DNA from: FEN-1297 sp046706945
GTDB taxonomy: Bacteria > Bacteroidota > Ignavibacteria > Ignavibacteriales > Ignavibacteriaceae
Direction of reading: 5' to 3'
Length of the DNA: 37,029 nucleotides
Assembly (NCBI GenBank): GCA_046706945.1
Contig: JBJKOY010000508.1
Location: 1-37,029, forward strand
In this document: piece after piece, positions 8,081 through 15,394 of the stretch
Position numbering within the stretch: position 1 is the stretch's first letter
Layout of the letters: the number at the start of each line of letters is the position of its first letter
The notes under the pieces: generated by a model
Database searches by the model: none
The model's input: the letters and a program-made list of their open reading frames with translations, nothing else
What the model was told of the DNA's origin: nothing
Made by a program: the position numbers and the translations under genes

Positions 8081-9232
8081 TTGTTAGCTCATAAAATTTT
8101 AGGTAAAGATAAATATTCCAAAGCCAGAACCGGTTTTTTTCTGACTGACCACGGAAGAGTCGAAACGCCTATTTTTATGCCGGTAGGTACTCAGGGTACT
8201 GTTAAAGCGGTTAATCCGGATTATTTGAAGAACGACATTTCCGCTCAAATAGTTCTTTCTAATACTTATCATCTTTATTTGCGCCCCGGAACTGAAGTTC
8301 TGGAACAAGCCGGCGGTCTGCATAAATTTATGAATTGGGAAAAACCGCTTTTAACGGATAGCGGCGGGTACCAGGTCTTCAGCCTGTCCGATCTTAGAAA
8401 GTTAAAACCGGGCGGTGTTGAATTCAGATCGCATCTCGACGGGTCGAAACATTTCTTCTCTCCGGAAAAAGTAATCTCGGTTGAGAGAAGTATAGGTGCC
8501 GATATCATAATGTCGCTGGACGAATGTACTCCTTTTCCCTGCGAATATGAATACGCGGTGAATTCGGCCGAATTAACTTCTAAATGGGCCGTGCTAAATA
8601 AAGAAGCGTTCGAAAGCTCTATACCGTTATACGGACATAAGCAGTATTTATTCGGTATTATACAGGGCAGCGTGTATAAAGATCTTCGGGAAAAATCAGC
8701 CGCCGATCTGAAGAAGCTCGATTTCGACGGGCTCGCAATAGGAGGGCTGGCCGTCGGGGAACCGACCGAAGTTATGTACGATCTGGTAGACTTTACTACT
8801 GATATGATGCCTGAGGACAGACCCAGATATCTTATGGGAGTAGGCAGACCCGAAAATATTCTTGAAGCGATCTCCAGAGGTGTCGATATGTTCGATTGTG
8901 TTATGCCTACGAGGAATGCCAGGAATTCATACCTGTTCACATCGGGCGGAATACTGGCGATGCGCAATGCCAAATATAAAAACGACTTCGGGCCCGTGGA
9001 TGCGAGTTGCGGCTGTTATACATGCCGGAATTTTTCCAGGAGCTACTTGAGACATCTTTTTATAGCCGGAGAAATATTGGCGCTTGAATTAGCCAGCGTG
9101 CATAACCTTCATTTTTACATGGACCTGGTTAAACAGGCCCGCGAACATATTATGACCGGTGATTTTACGGATTGGAAAAACAAAATTATAAATAACATTT
9201 CATTAAACGCAAATAACAAATCGGAGGATTGA
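8081..9232 (+). CDS. tgt: Queuine tRNA-ribosyltransferase (tRNA-guanine transglycosylase)
   Basis: Exchanges guanine-34 for preQ1 in tRNAs with GUN anticodons (queuosine pathway), using a TIM barrel. The 383-residue length is usual. Visible motifs: PIFMPVGTQGTVK, LTDSGGYQVFSL (substrate-pocket Asp), GIIQGS, LAIGGLAVGE, and FDCVMPTRNARN with the catalytic Asp272. The zinc site is Cys310, Cys312, Cys315 and His341. The start is TTG at 8081; an in-frame stop at 8075-8077 rules out a longer N-terminus. yajC follows with no gap, the same tgt-yajC order seen in many bacteria. Confidence 0.97.
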   Translation: MLAHKILGKDKYSKARTGFFLTDHGRVETPIFMPVGTQGTVKAVNPDYLKNDISAQIVLSNTYHLYLRPGTEVLEQAGGLHKFMNWEKPLLTDSGGYQVFSLSDLRKLKPGGVEFRSHLDGSKHFFSPEKVISVERSIGADIIMSLDECTPFPCEYEYAVNSAELTSKWAVLNKEAFESSIPLYGHKQYLFGIIQGSVYKDLREKSAADLKKLDFDGLAIGGLAVGEPTEVMYDLVDFTTDMMPEDRPRYLMGVGRPENILEAISRGVDMFDCVMPTRNARNSYLFTSGGILAMRNAKYKNDFGPVDASCGCYTCRNFSRSYLRHLFIAGEILALELASVHNLHFYMDLVKQAREHIMTGDFTDWKNKIINNISLNANNKSED

Positions 9233-9559
9233 TTGGAAGCATTATTAGCAATGGCTCCGCCTTCAAACGGAGGCGGCGGATCAGGCAGCTTGGTTAGCAC
9301 CATTATTATGTTCGGTGCTATTTTCTTAATATTTTATTTTATGATTATTCGTCCCCAGCAGAAAAGAGCAAAAGAAAGAGATAAACTCCTTTCAAATGTT
9401 CAAAAGGGTGATAAAGTAATTACAAGCAGCGGAATTCACGGAACGGTTGTTCATGTAGAGGAAAAAACCGTATTTATCCAGGTGACCGATACCGTAAAGT
9501 TGAAATTCGAAAAAAGCGCAATCGGCACAATAATTCCGTCGGGCAAAGAAAGCAATTGA
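9233..9559 (+). CDS. yajC: Preprotein translocase accessory subunit YajC
   Basis: Single-span inner-membrane protein that associates with SecDF-SecYEG. It has one transmembrane helix (about residues 25-43, ending FMIIRPQQKR), followed by the soluble domain with GDKVITSSGIHGTV, the family hallmark. The start is TTG at 9233, directly after the tgt stop. The strong ribosome-binding site GGAGG at 9223-9227 is 5 bases upstream and is too far from the in-frame ATG at 9251, so the TTG is preferred. Residues about 8-20 are a Gly/Ser/Pro-rich periplasmic leader. secD/secF are not in the window. Confidence 0.95.
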   Translation: MEALLAMAPPSNGGGGSGSLVSTIIMFGAIFLIFYFMIIRPQQKRAKERDKLLSNVQKGDKVITSSGIHGTVVHVEEKTVFIQVTDTVKLKFEKSAIGTIIPSGKESN

Positions 9560-9633
9560 AATTTTCCGGACTAATTAAGATAATTACTTTGTTGGTTCGA
9601 TTTGAAATGTAAAATAATTTTTAGGTTGATAAA

Positions 9634-10830
9634 ATGTTCTGTTTAGTTGAAGAAGCCATTGAAGAAATTAAAAACGGTAGGGTAATTATAATTGTTGACG
9701 ACGAAGACAGGGAAAATGAAGGCGATTTTGTTTGCGCCGCAGAGTATGTGACTCCCGAAATAGTTAACTTTATGGCTAAATACGGAAGGGGAATAATTTG
9801 CGCTGCCGTCAACGGGAAAAGGCTTGACGAACTCGGGCTGCCGCTGATGGTCGATACAAATTCCGCACTGCACGGCACCCAATTCACCGTTACCGTGGAC
9901 GCAATCGAAGGTACTACCACCGGTGTTTCCGCGGCCGACAGGGCCCTGACTATCAAAAAAATTATCGATGATAAAACAAAATCTACCGATTTTGCCAGGC
10001 CGGGACATATATTCCCGTTAAGAGCCCTGGACGAAGGCGTTTTAAGGCGTGCCGGCCACACTGAAGCCGCAGTAGATTTGTGCAGGAGCGCCAAATTGAA
10101 ACCGGCGGGAGTACTGTGCGAAATATTGCTGGATAACGGTGAGATGGCTAGAGTACCCGATCTTGTAAAAATTGCGGGGAAATTCAATCTCAAAATCCTT
10201 ACCGTTAAGGATGTAATTCAATACCGGCTCCGAAAAGAAAGATTGATCGAGAAGGAAGCAGATGCAAACCTGCCCACTGCCCACGGAGATTTTAAAGTTA
10301 CCGTTTACAGGAGCAAAGTCGACCAGAAGGAACATATAGCACTTGTAAAAGGAACGATAGATCCCGGGAAACCCGTTCTCGTCAGAATGCATTCGGAATG
10401 CCTGACCGGCGATGTCTTCCATTCGATGAGGTGCGACTGCCACGACCAGCTGAATGCTTCGCTTGATATGATCGCCAAAGAAGAAGCGGGAATAGTGGTG
10501 TACATGCGACAGGAGGGGAGAGGCATAGGTCTCCTTAATAAGATTAAAGCATATTACCTTCAGGATCAGGGCAGGGATACGGTTGAGGCTAACGAAGAAC
10601 TGGGGTTTAAAGCCGATTTGAGGGACTACGGTATCGGCGCTCAGATTCTTCTTGATCTCGGAGTAAAAAAAATTAAGCTCCTTACGAATAATCCCAAAAA
10701 GGTAATCGGTTTAAGCGGGTATAATTTGGAAATCGTCGAACGCGTTCCGATAGAAATACCGCCTAATGCCAATAACGAGAAATATCTAAAAACGAAAAGA
10801 GATAAACTCGGGCATCTTATCCTGAAGTAG
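9634..10830 (+). CDS. ribBA: Bifunctional DHBP synthase / GTP cyclohydrolase II
   Basis: Provides both entry reactions of riboflavin synthesis: ribulose-5-phosphate to 3,4-dihydroxy-2-butanone-4-phosphate, and ring opening of GTP. The RibB domain (about residues 1-200) has DDEDRENEGDF (metal/substrate acidic residues), RPGHIFPLRA and GHTEAAVDLCR. The RibA domain (about 205-398) has zinc ligands Cys256, Cys267 and Cys269, the RQEGRGIGLLNK catalytic segment, and YGIGAQILLDLG. All key residues of both halves are present, so both activities are expected. The 74-base gap upstream is too short for an FMN riboswitch and I see no such element. No other rib genes are nearby. Confidence 0.97.
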   Translation: MFCLVEEAIEEIKNGRVIIIVDDEDRENEGDFVCAAEYVTPEIVNFMAKYGRGIICAAVNGKRLDELGLPLMVDTNSALHGTQFTVTVDAIEGTTTGVSAADRALTIKKIIDDKTKSTDFARPGHIFPLRALDEGVLRRAGHTEAAVDLCRSAKLKPAGVLCEILLDNGEMARVPDLVKIAGKFNLKILTVKDVIQYRLRKERLIEKEADANLPTAHGDFKVTVYRSKVDQKEHIALVKGTIDPGKPVLVRMHSECLTGDVFHSMRCDCHDQLNASLDMIAKEEAGIVVYMRQEGRGIGLLNKIKAYYLQDQGRDTVEANEELGFKADLRDYGIGAQILLDLGVKKIKLLTNNPKKVIGLSGYNLEIVERVPIEIPPNANNEKYLKTKRDKLGHLILK

Positions 10831-10900
10831 TATATTCCAAAACGCGAAGCGGCGGCGCGGTAATTAAAGTTATAGCTTAGTGTCTTGTATATTTGTCTTT

Positions 10901-11074
10901 TAACCGCGAAGAGCCCCAAGGAACACCAAGCCTGGAAACTAGATTTTTAACCTTTGCGTATTCTGTTACTTTTCTTTGCGCTGCATTGCAGTCTTAGCGG
11001 CCTTGCGGCTCTTGAAAACACTGTTTTAAAATAATAAAAGCGTTTGCCGCGAAGGCACAAAGACAGCAAGAAAC
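10901..11074. repeat. Degenerate palindromic intergenic repeat (CGCGAAG/CTTTGCG type)
   Basis: The gap between ribBA and the NfeD gene is otherwise empty. It holds related G/A-rich units in alternating orientation: AACCGCGAAGAGCCCCAAG (10902-10920) continuing with GAACACCAAG; the opposite-strand form CCTTTGCG (10951-10958), CTTTGCG (10974-10980) and CTTAGCGGCCTTGCGGCTC (10993-11011); and a second forward unit GCCGCGAAGGCACAAAGAC (11046-11064). The pattern matches the widespread environmental-genome repeat of the form ACCGCGAAGGCGCAAAGACGCAAAG with its inverted partner. The copies are diverged, so this is an old insertion or a decaying element. Bases 11075-11250 are AT-rich with no recognisable feature beyond presumed promoter sequence. 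Confidence 0.65.
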
Positions 11075-11264
11075 AATATAACAAATAAGTCCATGTTTAA
11101 AATCTTCAGTGCGTCATTTCGTTAGTACCGGCTTTATAAAAATATCCGTACGAAAATTATTTCCCGCAGTATTATTTATTATCTCATTATAAAAAAATCC
11201 TTATTTATCATAGAAAATTTCCATAATTTGGAATGTGAAAGTTACTTTATTACAGGGAGTAAAT

Positions 11265-12587
11265 GTGAAAAAGATAATTTTTCTAGTAACTGTTTTATTG
11301 TTGTCCGTAAAACTGCCTGCCGCGGAAAAAAATTTGGTTTATGTTGCAAGGATAGATAAGGAAATTGATCTTGCAATGGCTCCGTATATTCGCAGGGCGG
11401 TTTCGGATGCCGAAAAAGAAAATGCGCGTGCGATCATTTTCAAGATAAATACATTCGGAGGAAGGGTAGACGCAGCTACGCAGATAGTAGATGCTATCAT
11501 TTCATCCAAGCTTTTGACTATTGCATATATCGATCACAGGGCCATTTCCGCCGGCTCATATATCGCATTAGCATGCGATAAAATTGCAATGGCGCCGGGA
11601 AGCTCCATCGGCGCCGCAACCGTTGTCGATCAGTCGGGGAACAAAATGAGCGAAAAATATCAGTCATTTATGCGCTCTGAGATGAGATCCGTTGCGGAGA
11701 AAAACGGCAGAAGGGAGGATATTGCGCAGGGTATGGTCGATGAAAGAGTTGTCGTGCCCGGTTTGGTAGACAGTACGCAGTTGATAACGCTTACCACCGA
11801 CGAAGCGCTTAAATACGGGATTGCCGACACCATGGTAACTGGGACCTATGAATTGCTAAAGGATTTTAATCTTCAAAATGCCACTCTTGTCAACGTCGAT
11901 CCGAATTTTGCCGAAGATATCGTCGGATTTCTGCATAATCCGATAGTTACAACTTTGCTGTTGATGATAGGTTTCGTGGGATTGTTTTTTGAAATAAAAA
12001 CACCGGGCTGGGGAATCCCGGGTACGCTGGGAGTACTGGCATTATTGCTGTTTTTCGGTTCTTCGTATATCCTCGATTTGGCATCCAGTATCGAGATCAT
12101 AATGTTTATTGGCGGGTTAATACTTCTGGGATTGGAGATATTCGTGATCCCCGGTTTCGGAATCACCGGCGTCCTGGGGATTTTACTGATTCTTGCTTCA
12201 TTGTTCCTGGCCCTGATAGGGGGAATCTCTTCCTTCGATTTAAATAATATTTCCGTTGCGATTATTCAGCTTACTGTTGCTTTGGTTGCCGCGCTTACCT
12301 CGGTTTTCCTTTTTGCGAAATACCTGCCTAAGAGTAAAAGGTTCAGCAGACTTGTTCTTTCCGAAGCCGAAAAATCGGAAAGCGGCTTTGTTTCCCATCC
12401 TTCGGATAAAGCATTGCTCGGAACCGAAGGAACCGCATTAACTACATTGAGGCCTGCCGGAACAGCCGAGATAAACAACAGGAAAGTAGACGTTGTTGCC
12501 GACGGCGAATACATCGAACAGGGCAGCAAAATACAGGTCCTAAGGGTTGAAGGGATTAAGGTGGTCGTGCGGAAAGTAAAAAATTAA
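11265..12587 (+). CDS. NfeD-family membrane-bound ClpP-class serine protease
   Basis: Long-form NfeD protein of about 440 residues. Order of parts: signal peptide (1-20); ClpP/SppA-like protease domain with NTFGGRVDAA, candidate nucleophile Ser95 in AISAGSYI and candidate general-base Lys131 in MSEK; a block of four or five hydrophobic helices (about 215-350); and a C-terminal OB-fold domain starting GTEGTALT. Homologues cleave the C-terminal tail of stomatin-like proteins and are linked to membrane quality control. No stomatin gene is adjacent. I choose GTG at 11265 because GGGAG at 11255-11259 sits 5 bases upstream and translation then begins with a clean signal peptide. The in-frame GTG at 11235 would place ten extra residues before it. 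Confidence 0.9.
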   Translation: MKKIIFLVTVLLLSVKLPAAEKNLVYVARIDKEIDLAMAPYIRRAVSDAEKENARAIIFKINTFGGRVDAATQIVDAIISSKLLTIAYIDHRAISAGSYIALACDKIAMAPGSSIGAATVVDQSGNKMSEKYQSFMRSEMRSVAEKNGRREDIAQGMVDERVVVPGLVDSTQLITLTTDEALKYGIADTMVTGTYELLKDFNLQNATLVNVDPNFAEDIVGFLHNPIVTTLLLMIGFVGLFFEIKTPGWGIPGTLGVLALLLFFGSSYILDLASSIEIIMFIGGLILLGLEIFVIPGFGITGVLGILLILASLFLALIGGISSFDLNNISVAIIQLTVALVAALTSVFLFAKYLPKSKRFSRLVLSEAEKSESGFVSHPSDKALLGTEGTALTTLRPAGTAEINNRKVDVVADGEYIEQGSKIQVLRVEGIKVVVRKVKN

Positions 12588-12602
12588 TGAGCCTGCCGAT
12601 TA

Positions 12603-12655
12603 TTATCCGGAAAGGCCGGCCGGTATGTTTTTCATATCGGTCGACCCGCGGATAA
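12603..12655. terminator. Long hairpin between convergent NfeD and lipoprotein genes
   Basis: The inner stem pairs 12614-12627 with 12633-12646 (13 of 14 positions including G-U pairs) around a TTTTT loop. An outer stem pairs TTATCCG (12603-12609) with CGGATAA (12649-12655). It sits between two convergent genes, where bidirectional terminators are expected. There is no U-tract on either transcript, so it may act as a 3'-end stabiliser or transcript barrier rather than a standard intrinsic terminator. Confidence 0.6.
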
Positions 12656-12669
12656 AAAATAAAAATGTT

Positions 12670-13713
12670 TTATAAAAGTTCTACCACGTTTGAAGACAGA
12701 ACATTTTCTTCTTCGCTCCTTTTTTCTTTACCTTTCGGCGTCATTCCTTCCATCGTGAAAAATATGTGCGTGGTTGTCTTAATTTTGGATTTTTGAATGC
12801 AGCCTTTTGAGATATTAAAATATATTTCCCCGGACGTAGAGGTTTCCGGTTTATTGAAATTGTAGGTAATCCCGTTCTGCACCAGGTTTTGTTTCCCCTC
12901 GATATTAGAACTCATGCCTGCGTGAATTACGGCCAATTTATCGCTGTTATATAGCCGGAGGCTTTCGATTTTGTAGTCATCCGAATTTTTAACGTCGAAA
13001 ATTAAAAACCGCGCCGGGGGCTGTTGTACGCTCCAAGATGAATCTTTTGCGACGGACTTATCAGGCATTGCCCTAAAGACCTGGGCGACTATCGGTTTTA
13101 ATATGCTTTCTATCAAGCCGCTTTTCAGCCTTTCTTTTTGGTCATCCGAAAGCTTTACCTGCGAACTTCTGGCATGAACATATCTGTCGACTATTTTATC
13201 CACCCTGGAGATTTCAACTATTCCTCCGTTGGAATTAATCTTCACCCCGAACGGGTTGTTCAGCAAAGCATAAAATTCGGTGAACTGCGAGATCTGATTC
13301 GAATCCATTTTAGCGCCCGATTCGAATTCTATTTTCTTTCCGTTTACGTCTTCACTCAGCTTAACGGAAGTAATTTCGCAATTCATATCCTTCGTTCCGT
13401 CTTTCCCTTCGTCAACCTGCCGGGCGTTCAGCATGTATACAAGGGTCCGTTCCAGTTTTTTATTAATCGCGGAATCGGTTTTCAAGGTCTGCACGTCGTG
13501 TACGTACGATGTTAATTTATACTTATATTGTTTATCCTTGTCGAATTTATAAGTAAGGTTGAAAGCTTCGTTCGGGTTGTTTACGGATTCGGTTTTTAAA
13601 CCGGCGGTATCTACCGCAAATTTATCCGCGCCGCCGGTTTTCGTTTCATCGGTTTTCTTCGAACATCCGAAAAACAAAATGCATGTTGTTAAAAATATAA
13701 AAATATATTTCAT
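12670..13713 (-). CDS. Hypothetical lipoprotein (possibly DUF6263-like)
   Basis: 347 residues with a lipoprotein signal (MKYIFIFLTT... lipobox FFGC, Cys17), followed by a Lys/Asp/Thr-rich spacer and a long beta-rich domain. The segment YKFDKDKQYKYKLTSYV and the alternating short strands afterwards recall DUF6263-type periplasmic proteins, but that is a weak resemblance and the function is unknown. The start ATG at 13713 is supported by an AAGGA ribosome-binding site six bases upstream on the minus strand. A terminator separates it from ndk, so it probably has its own promoter in the 35-base gap or is a read-through product of sucD-ndk. Confidence 0.8.
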   Translation of the reverse strand: MKYIFIFLTTCILFFGCSKKTDETKTGGADKFAVDTAGLKTESVNNPNEAFNLTYKFDKDKQYKYKLTSYVHDVQTLKTDSAINKKLERTLVYMLNARQVDEGKDGTKDMNCEITSVKLSEDVNGKKIEFESGAKMDSNQISQFTEFYALLNNPFGVKINSNGGIVEISRVDKIVDRYVHARSSQVKLSDDQKERLKSGLIESILKPIVAQVFRAMPDKSVAKDSSWSVQQPPARFLIFDVKNSDDYKIESLRLYNSDKLAVIHAGMSSNIEGKQNLVQNGITYNFNKPETSTSGEIYFNISKGCIQKSKIKTTTHIFFTMEGMTPKGKEKRSEEENVLSSNVVELL

Positions 13714-13748
13714 TTTAGTTCCTTATAGGTTTACTGAGCAATATAAAC

Positions 13749-13776
13749 AACGACCCGCAACACAACACGGGTCGTT
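13749..13776 (-). terminator. Intrinsic terminator after ndk
   Basis: A perfect 9-bp stem (AACGACCCG at 13749-13757 with CGGGTCGTT at 13768-13776) surrounds a 10-base loop. Read on the minus strand it is followed by GTTTATATT, a T-rich tail. It lies 16 bases past the ndk stop and before the lipoprotein gene on the same strand. Confidence 0.75.
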
Positions 13777-13791
13777 TTATTCAGAGACGTT

Positions 13792-14223
13792 TTATGAATT
13801 GAAATTTTCAAGAAGTTCTTTTCTGGGAAAGAAATGAGCAATTTCAACAGCCGCGTTTTCATCGGAATCGGATCCGTGAATAATATTTTCGGCTTTGCTG
13901 GAGGCGTATAATTTCCTGATGGTGCCTTCTTCCGCCTGTTCAGGGTCGGTAGCGCCGATTAATTTTCTGAAATCGGCAACGGCGTTGTTTTTTTCCAGAA
14001 CAATCGGAATGCACGGGCCGGATGTCATATATTCCAGCAGGTCGTGAAAGAAAGACCGTTCTTTATGTACCTCGTAAAATCCGCCCGCCGATTCTTTAGT
14101 CAACTTTACCATTTTCAGAGCTTTAATTTTAAAACCGGCCTCGGTAATTTTTGTAATAACCTGTCCTATTAAATTTTTCCTTACTCCGTCCGGTTTGATT
14201 ATAGCCAGGGTTCTGTTATTCAA
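13792..14223 (-). CDS. ndk: Nucleoside diphosphate kinase
   Basis: Transfers the gamma-phosphate of ATP to nucleoside diphosphates through a phosphohistidine. The 143-residue length is standard. Motifs: TLAIIKPDGV at the N-terminus, the YMTSGP segment, LIGATDP, and the active-site NIIHGSDS (His116). The start is TTG at 14223, preceded by AAAGGAG at 6-base spacing on the minus strand, a strong site that supports the non-ATG start. It lies 30 bases after sucD on the same strand, with no promoter-like break, so sucD-ndk is likely one transcript. The pairing fits because the nucleotide product of succinyl-CoA synthetase can be a substrate of Ndk. Confidence 0.97.
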   Translation of the reverse strand: MNNRTLAIIKPDGVRKNLIGQVITKITEAGFKIKALKMVKLTKESAGGFYEVHKERSFFHDLLEYMTSGPCIPIVLEKNNAVADFRKLIGATDPEQAEEGTIRKLYASSKAENIIHGSDSDENAAVEIAHFFPRKELLENFNS

Positions 14224-14253
14224 ATTATTCTCCTTTATTGATTAAAATCTATA

Positions 14254-15240
14254 CTACTTCCTTTTGCTTTTCCCCGCAGTTTTCTTGACCGGCTTGCGTA
14301 TCGTTGAAGCGGTTTTAATCCTTTTTGAAGCCGAAGATTTGGTAGGCTTCTTTTTGACGCCGGATTTAAGCGACTCGATTGCTTTCAGCATTGTTATACC
14401 TATTTCTGCGGGACTATCGATTACCTTGATTCCTGCTTTTTTCATTGCCGCCATCTTTTCCGCCGCAGTACCTTTGCCGCCCGAAATAATGGCACCAGCG
14501 TGCCCCATCCTTCTTCCCGGAGGCGCAGTTCTGCCGGCTATAAAACCTACGACGGGCTTCTTAACATTTTTCTTAATGAAAGCGGCTGCTTCTTCTTCCG
14601 CGGATCCGCCGATTTCTCCTATCATCACTATTCCGTCTGTGCCGGGATCTTCGTTAAATAATTTTATAATATCAATGAATTTGGAACCTATTACCGGGTC
14701 GCCGCCTATACCGACGCATGTTGATTGGCCTAGTTTTACGTCCGTCAGCTGTTTTACCGCTTCATATGTTAACGTACCGCTGCGCGAAACAACACCTATC
14801 CTGCCTGCTTTATGAATAAAACCCGGCATAATTCCGATCTTAGCTTTTCCGGGTGAAATAACTCCCGGACAGTTGGGTCCTACCAAAACTACGTCCTTGT
14901 TTTTAATGGAGTTATAAACTTTAACCATATCCGCCGCCGGTATACCTTCGGTTATGCAGACAATTAGTTTTATCCCGCTGCCTGCCGCTTCTAGTATAGC
15001 ATCTGCCGCAAAAGCCGGAGGGACAAAAATAACCGAAGCATTTGCTTTTTGTGCCTTAACTGCTTCGGCTAAAGTATTGTAAACGGGCACCCCGAGAAAC
15101 TCGGATCCGCCTTTTCCCGGAGTTACTCCGGCTACTACTTTCGTCCCGTATTCAATCATCTGCTGAGTATGGAATGAACCCTCGCCGCCCGTAATTCCCT
15201 GAACCACCACGCGGGTTTTTTTATCTACTAAAATACTCAT
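14254..15240 (-). CDS. sucD: Succinate-CoA ligase, alpha subunit, with lysine-rich C-terminal tail
   Basis: CoA-binding subunit of succinyl-CoA synthetase (TCA cycle). The Rossmann CoA-binding domain is N-terminal (VVVQGITGGEGSFHT), VGPNCPGVISPG lies near residues 120-130, and the phosphorylated His247 is in GHAGAI. The protein is 328 residues, about 35-40 longer than usual, because of a tail from about residue 294 to the end containing 15 Lys/Arg and no acidic residues. I use ATG at 15240, which has GGAAG 5 bases upstream and lies after the -7 box at 15284-15277. The upstream ATG at 15279 would lie at or before the transcript start. The beta subunit (sucC) is not adjacent. Confidence 0.95.
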   Translation of the reverse strand: MSILVDKKTRVVVQGITGGEGSFHTQQMIEYGTKVVAGVTPGKGGSEFLGVPVYNTLAEAVKAQKANASVIFVPPAFAADAILEAAGSGIKLIVCITEGIPAADMVKVYNSIKNKDVVLVGPNCPGVISPGKAKIGIMPGFIHKAGRIGVVSRSGTLTYEAVKQLTDVKLGQSTCVGIGGDPVIGSKFIDIIKLFNEDPGTDGIVMIGEIGGSAEEEAAAFIKKNVKKPVVGFIAGRTAPPGRRMGHAGAIISGGKGTAAEKMAAMKKAGIKVIDSPAEIGITMLKAIESLKSGVKKKPTKSSASKRIKTASTIRKPVKKTAGKSKRK

Positions 15241-15276
15241 TGTAACTTCCTTAATTAGAATTTTAAAAAGTTGTAA

Positions 15277-15284
15277 CAAAGATA
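15277..15284 (-). promoter_or_regulatory. -7 box candidate for sucD-ndk
   Basis: On the minus strand this reads TATCTTTG, a full match to the Bacteroidota TAnnTTTG element. It ends 36 bases upstream of the chosen sucD start. The -33 element is poor (no clear TTG 17-23 bases upstream). Confidence 0.4.
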
Positions 15285-15339
15285 AATAAATTACGGCTCA
15301 TTTTTAAACTTTTTGTTAATAACGTTAATTAAATTAATT

Positions 15340-15368
15340 TTGATGTTCCGATATTTTAAATATGTTTG
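15340..15368 (+). promoter_or_regulatory. Bacteroidota-type promoter candidate for the KimA-like transporter
   Basis: TTG at 15340-15342 and TATGTTTG at 15361-15368 with an 18-base spacer match the -33/-7 arrangement TTG-N17-23-TAnnTTTG. The -7 box ends 26 bases before the ATG at 15395. It lies in the gap between the divergent sucD and transporter genes, where a promoter must exist. Confidence 0.5.
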
Positions 15369-15394
15369 GAACCGGCATTTTTCGGTAATAAAAA

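Noticed and set aside
8275..8973. 232-residue open frame on the minus strand inside tgt
   Set aside because: It is antisense to a clear, full-length Tgt with all active-site residues. The composition is Ser/Pro-rich as expected from the reverse frame, and there is no family motif.
9560..9633. Possible FMN riboswitch upstream of ribBA
   Set aside because: Only 74 AT-rich bases are available and none of the conserved RFN segments are seen.
15241..15279. N-terminal extension of sucD from ATG 15279
   Set aside because: Not family-like, lies at or before the predicted transcript start, and the ATG at 15240 has a GGAAG site at good spacing.
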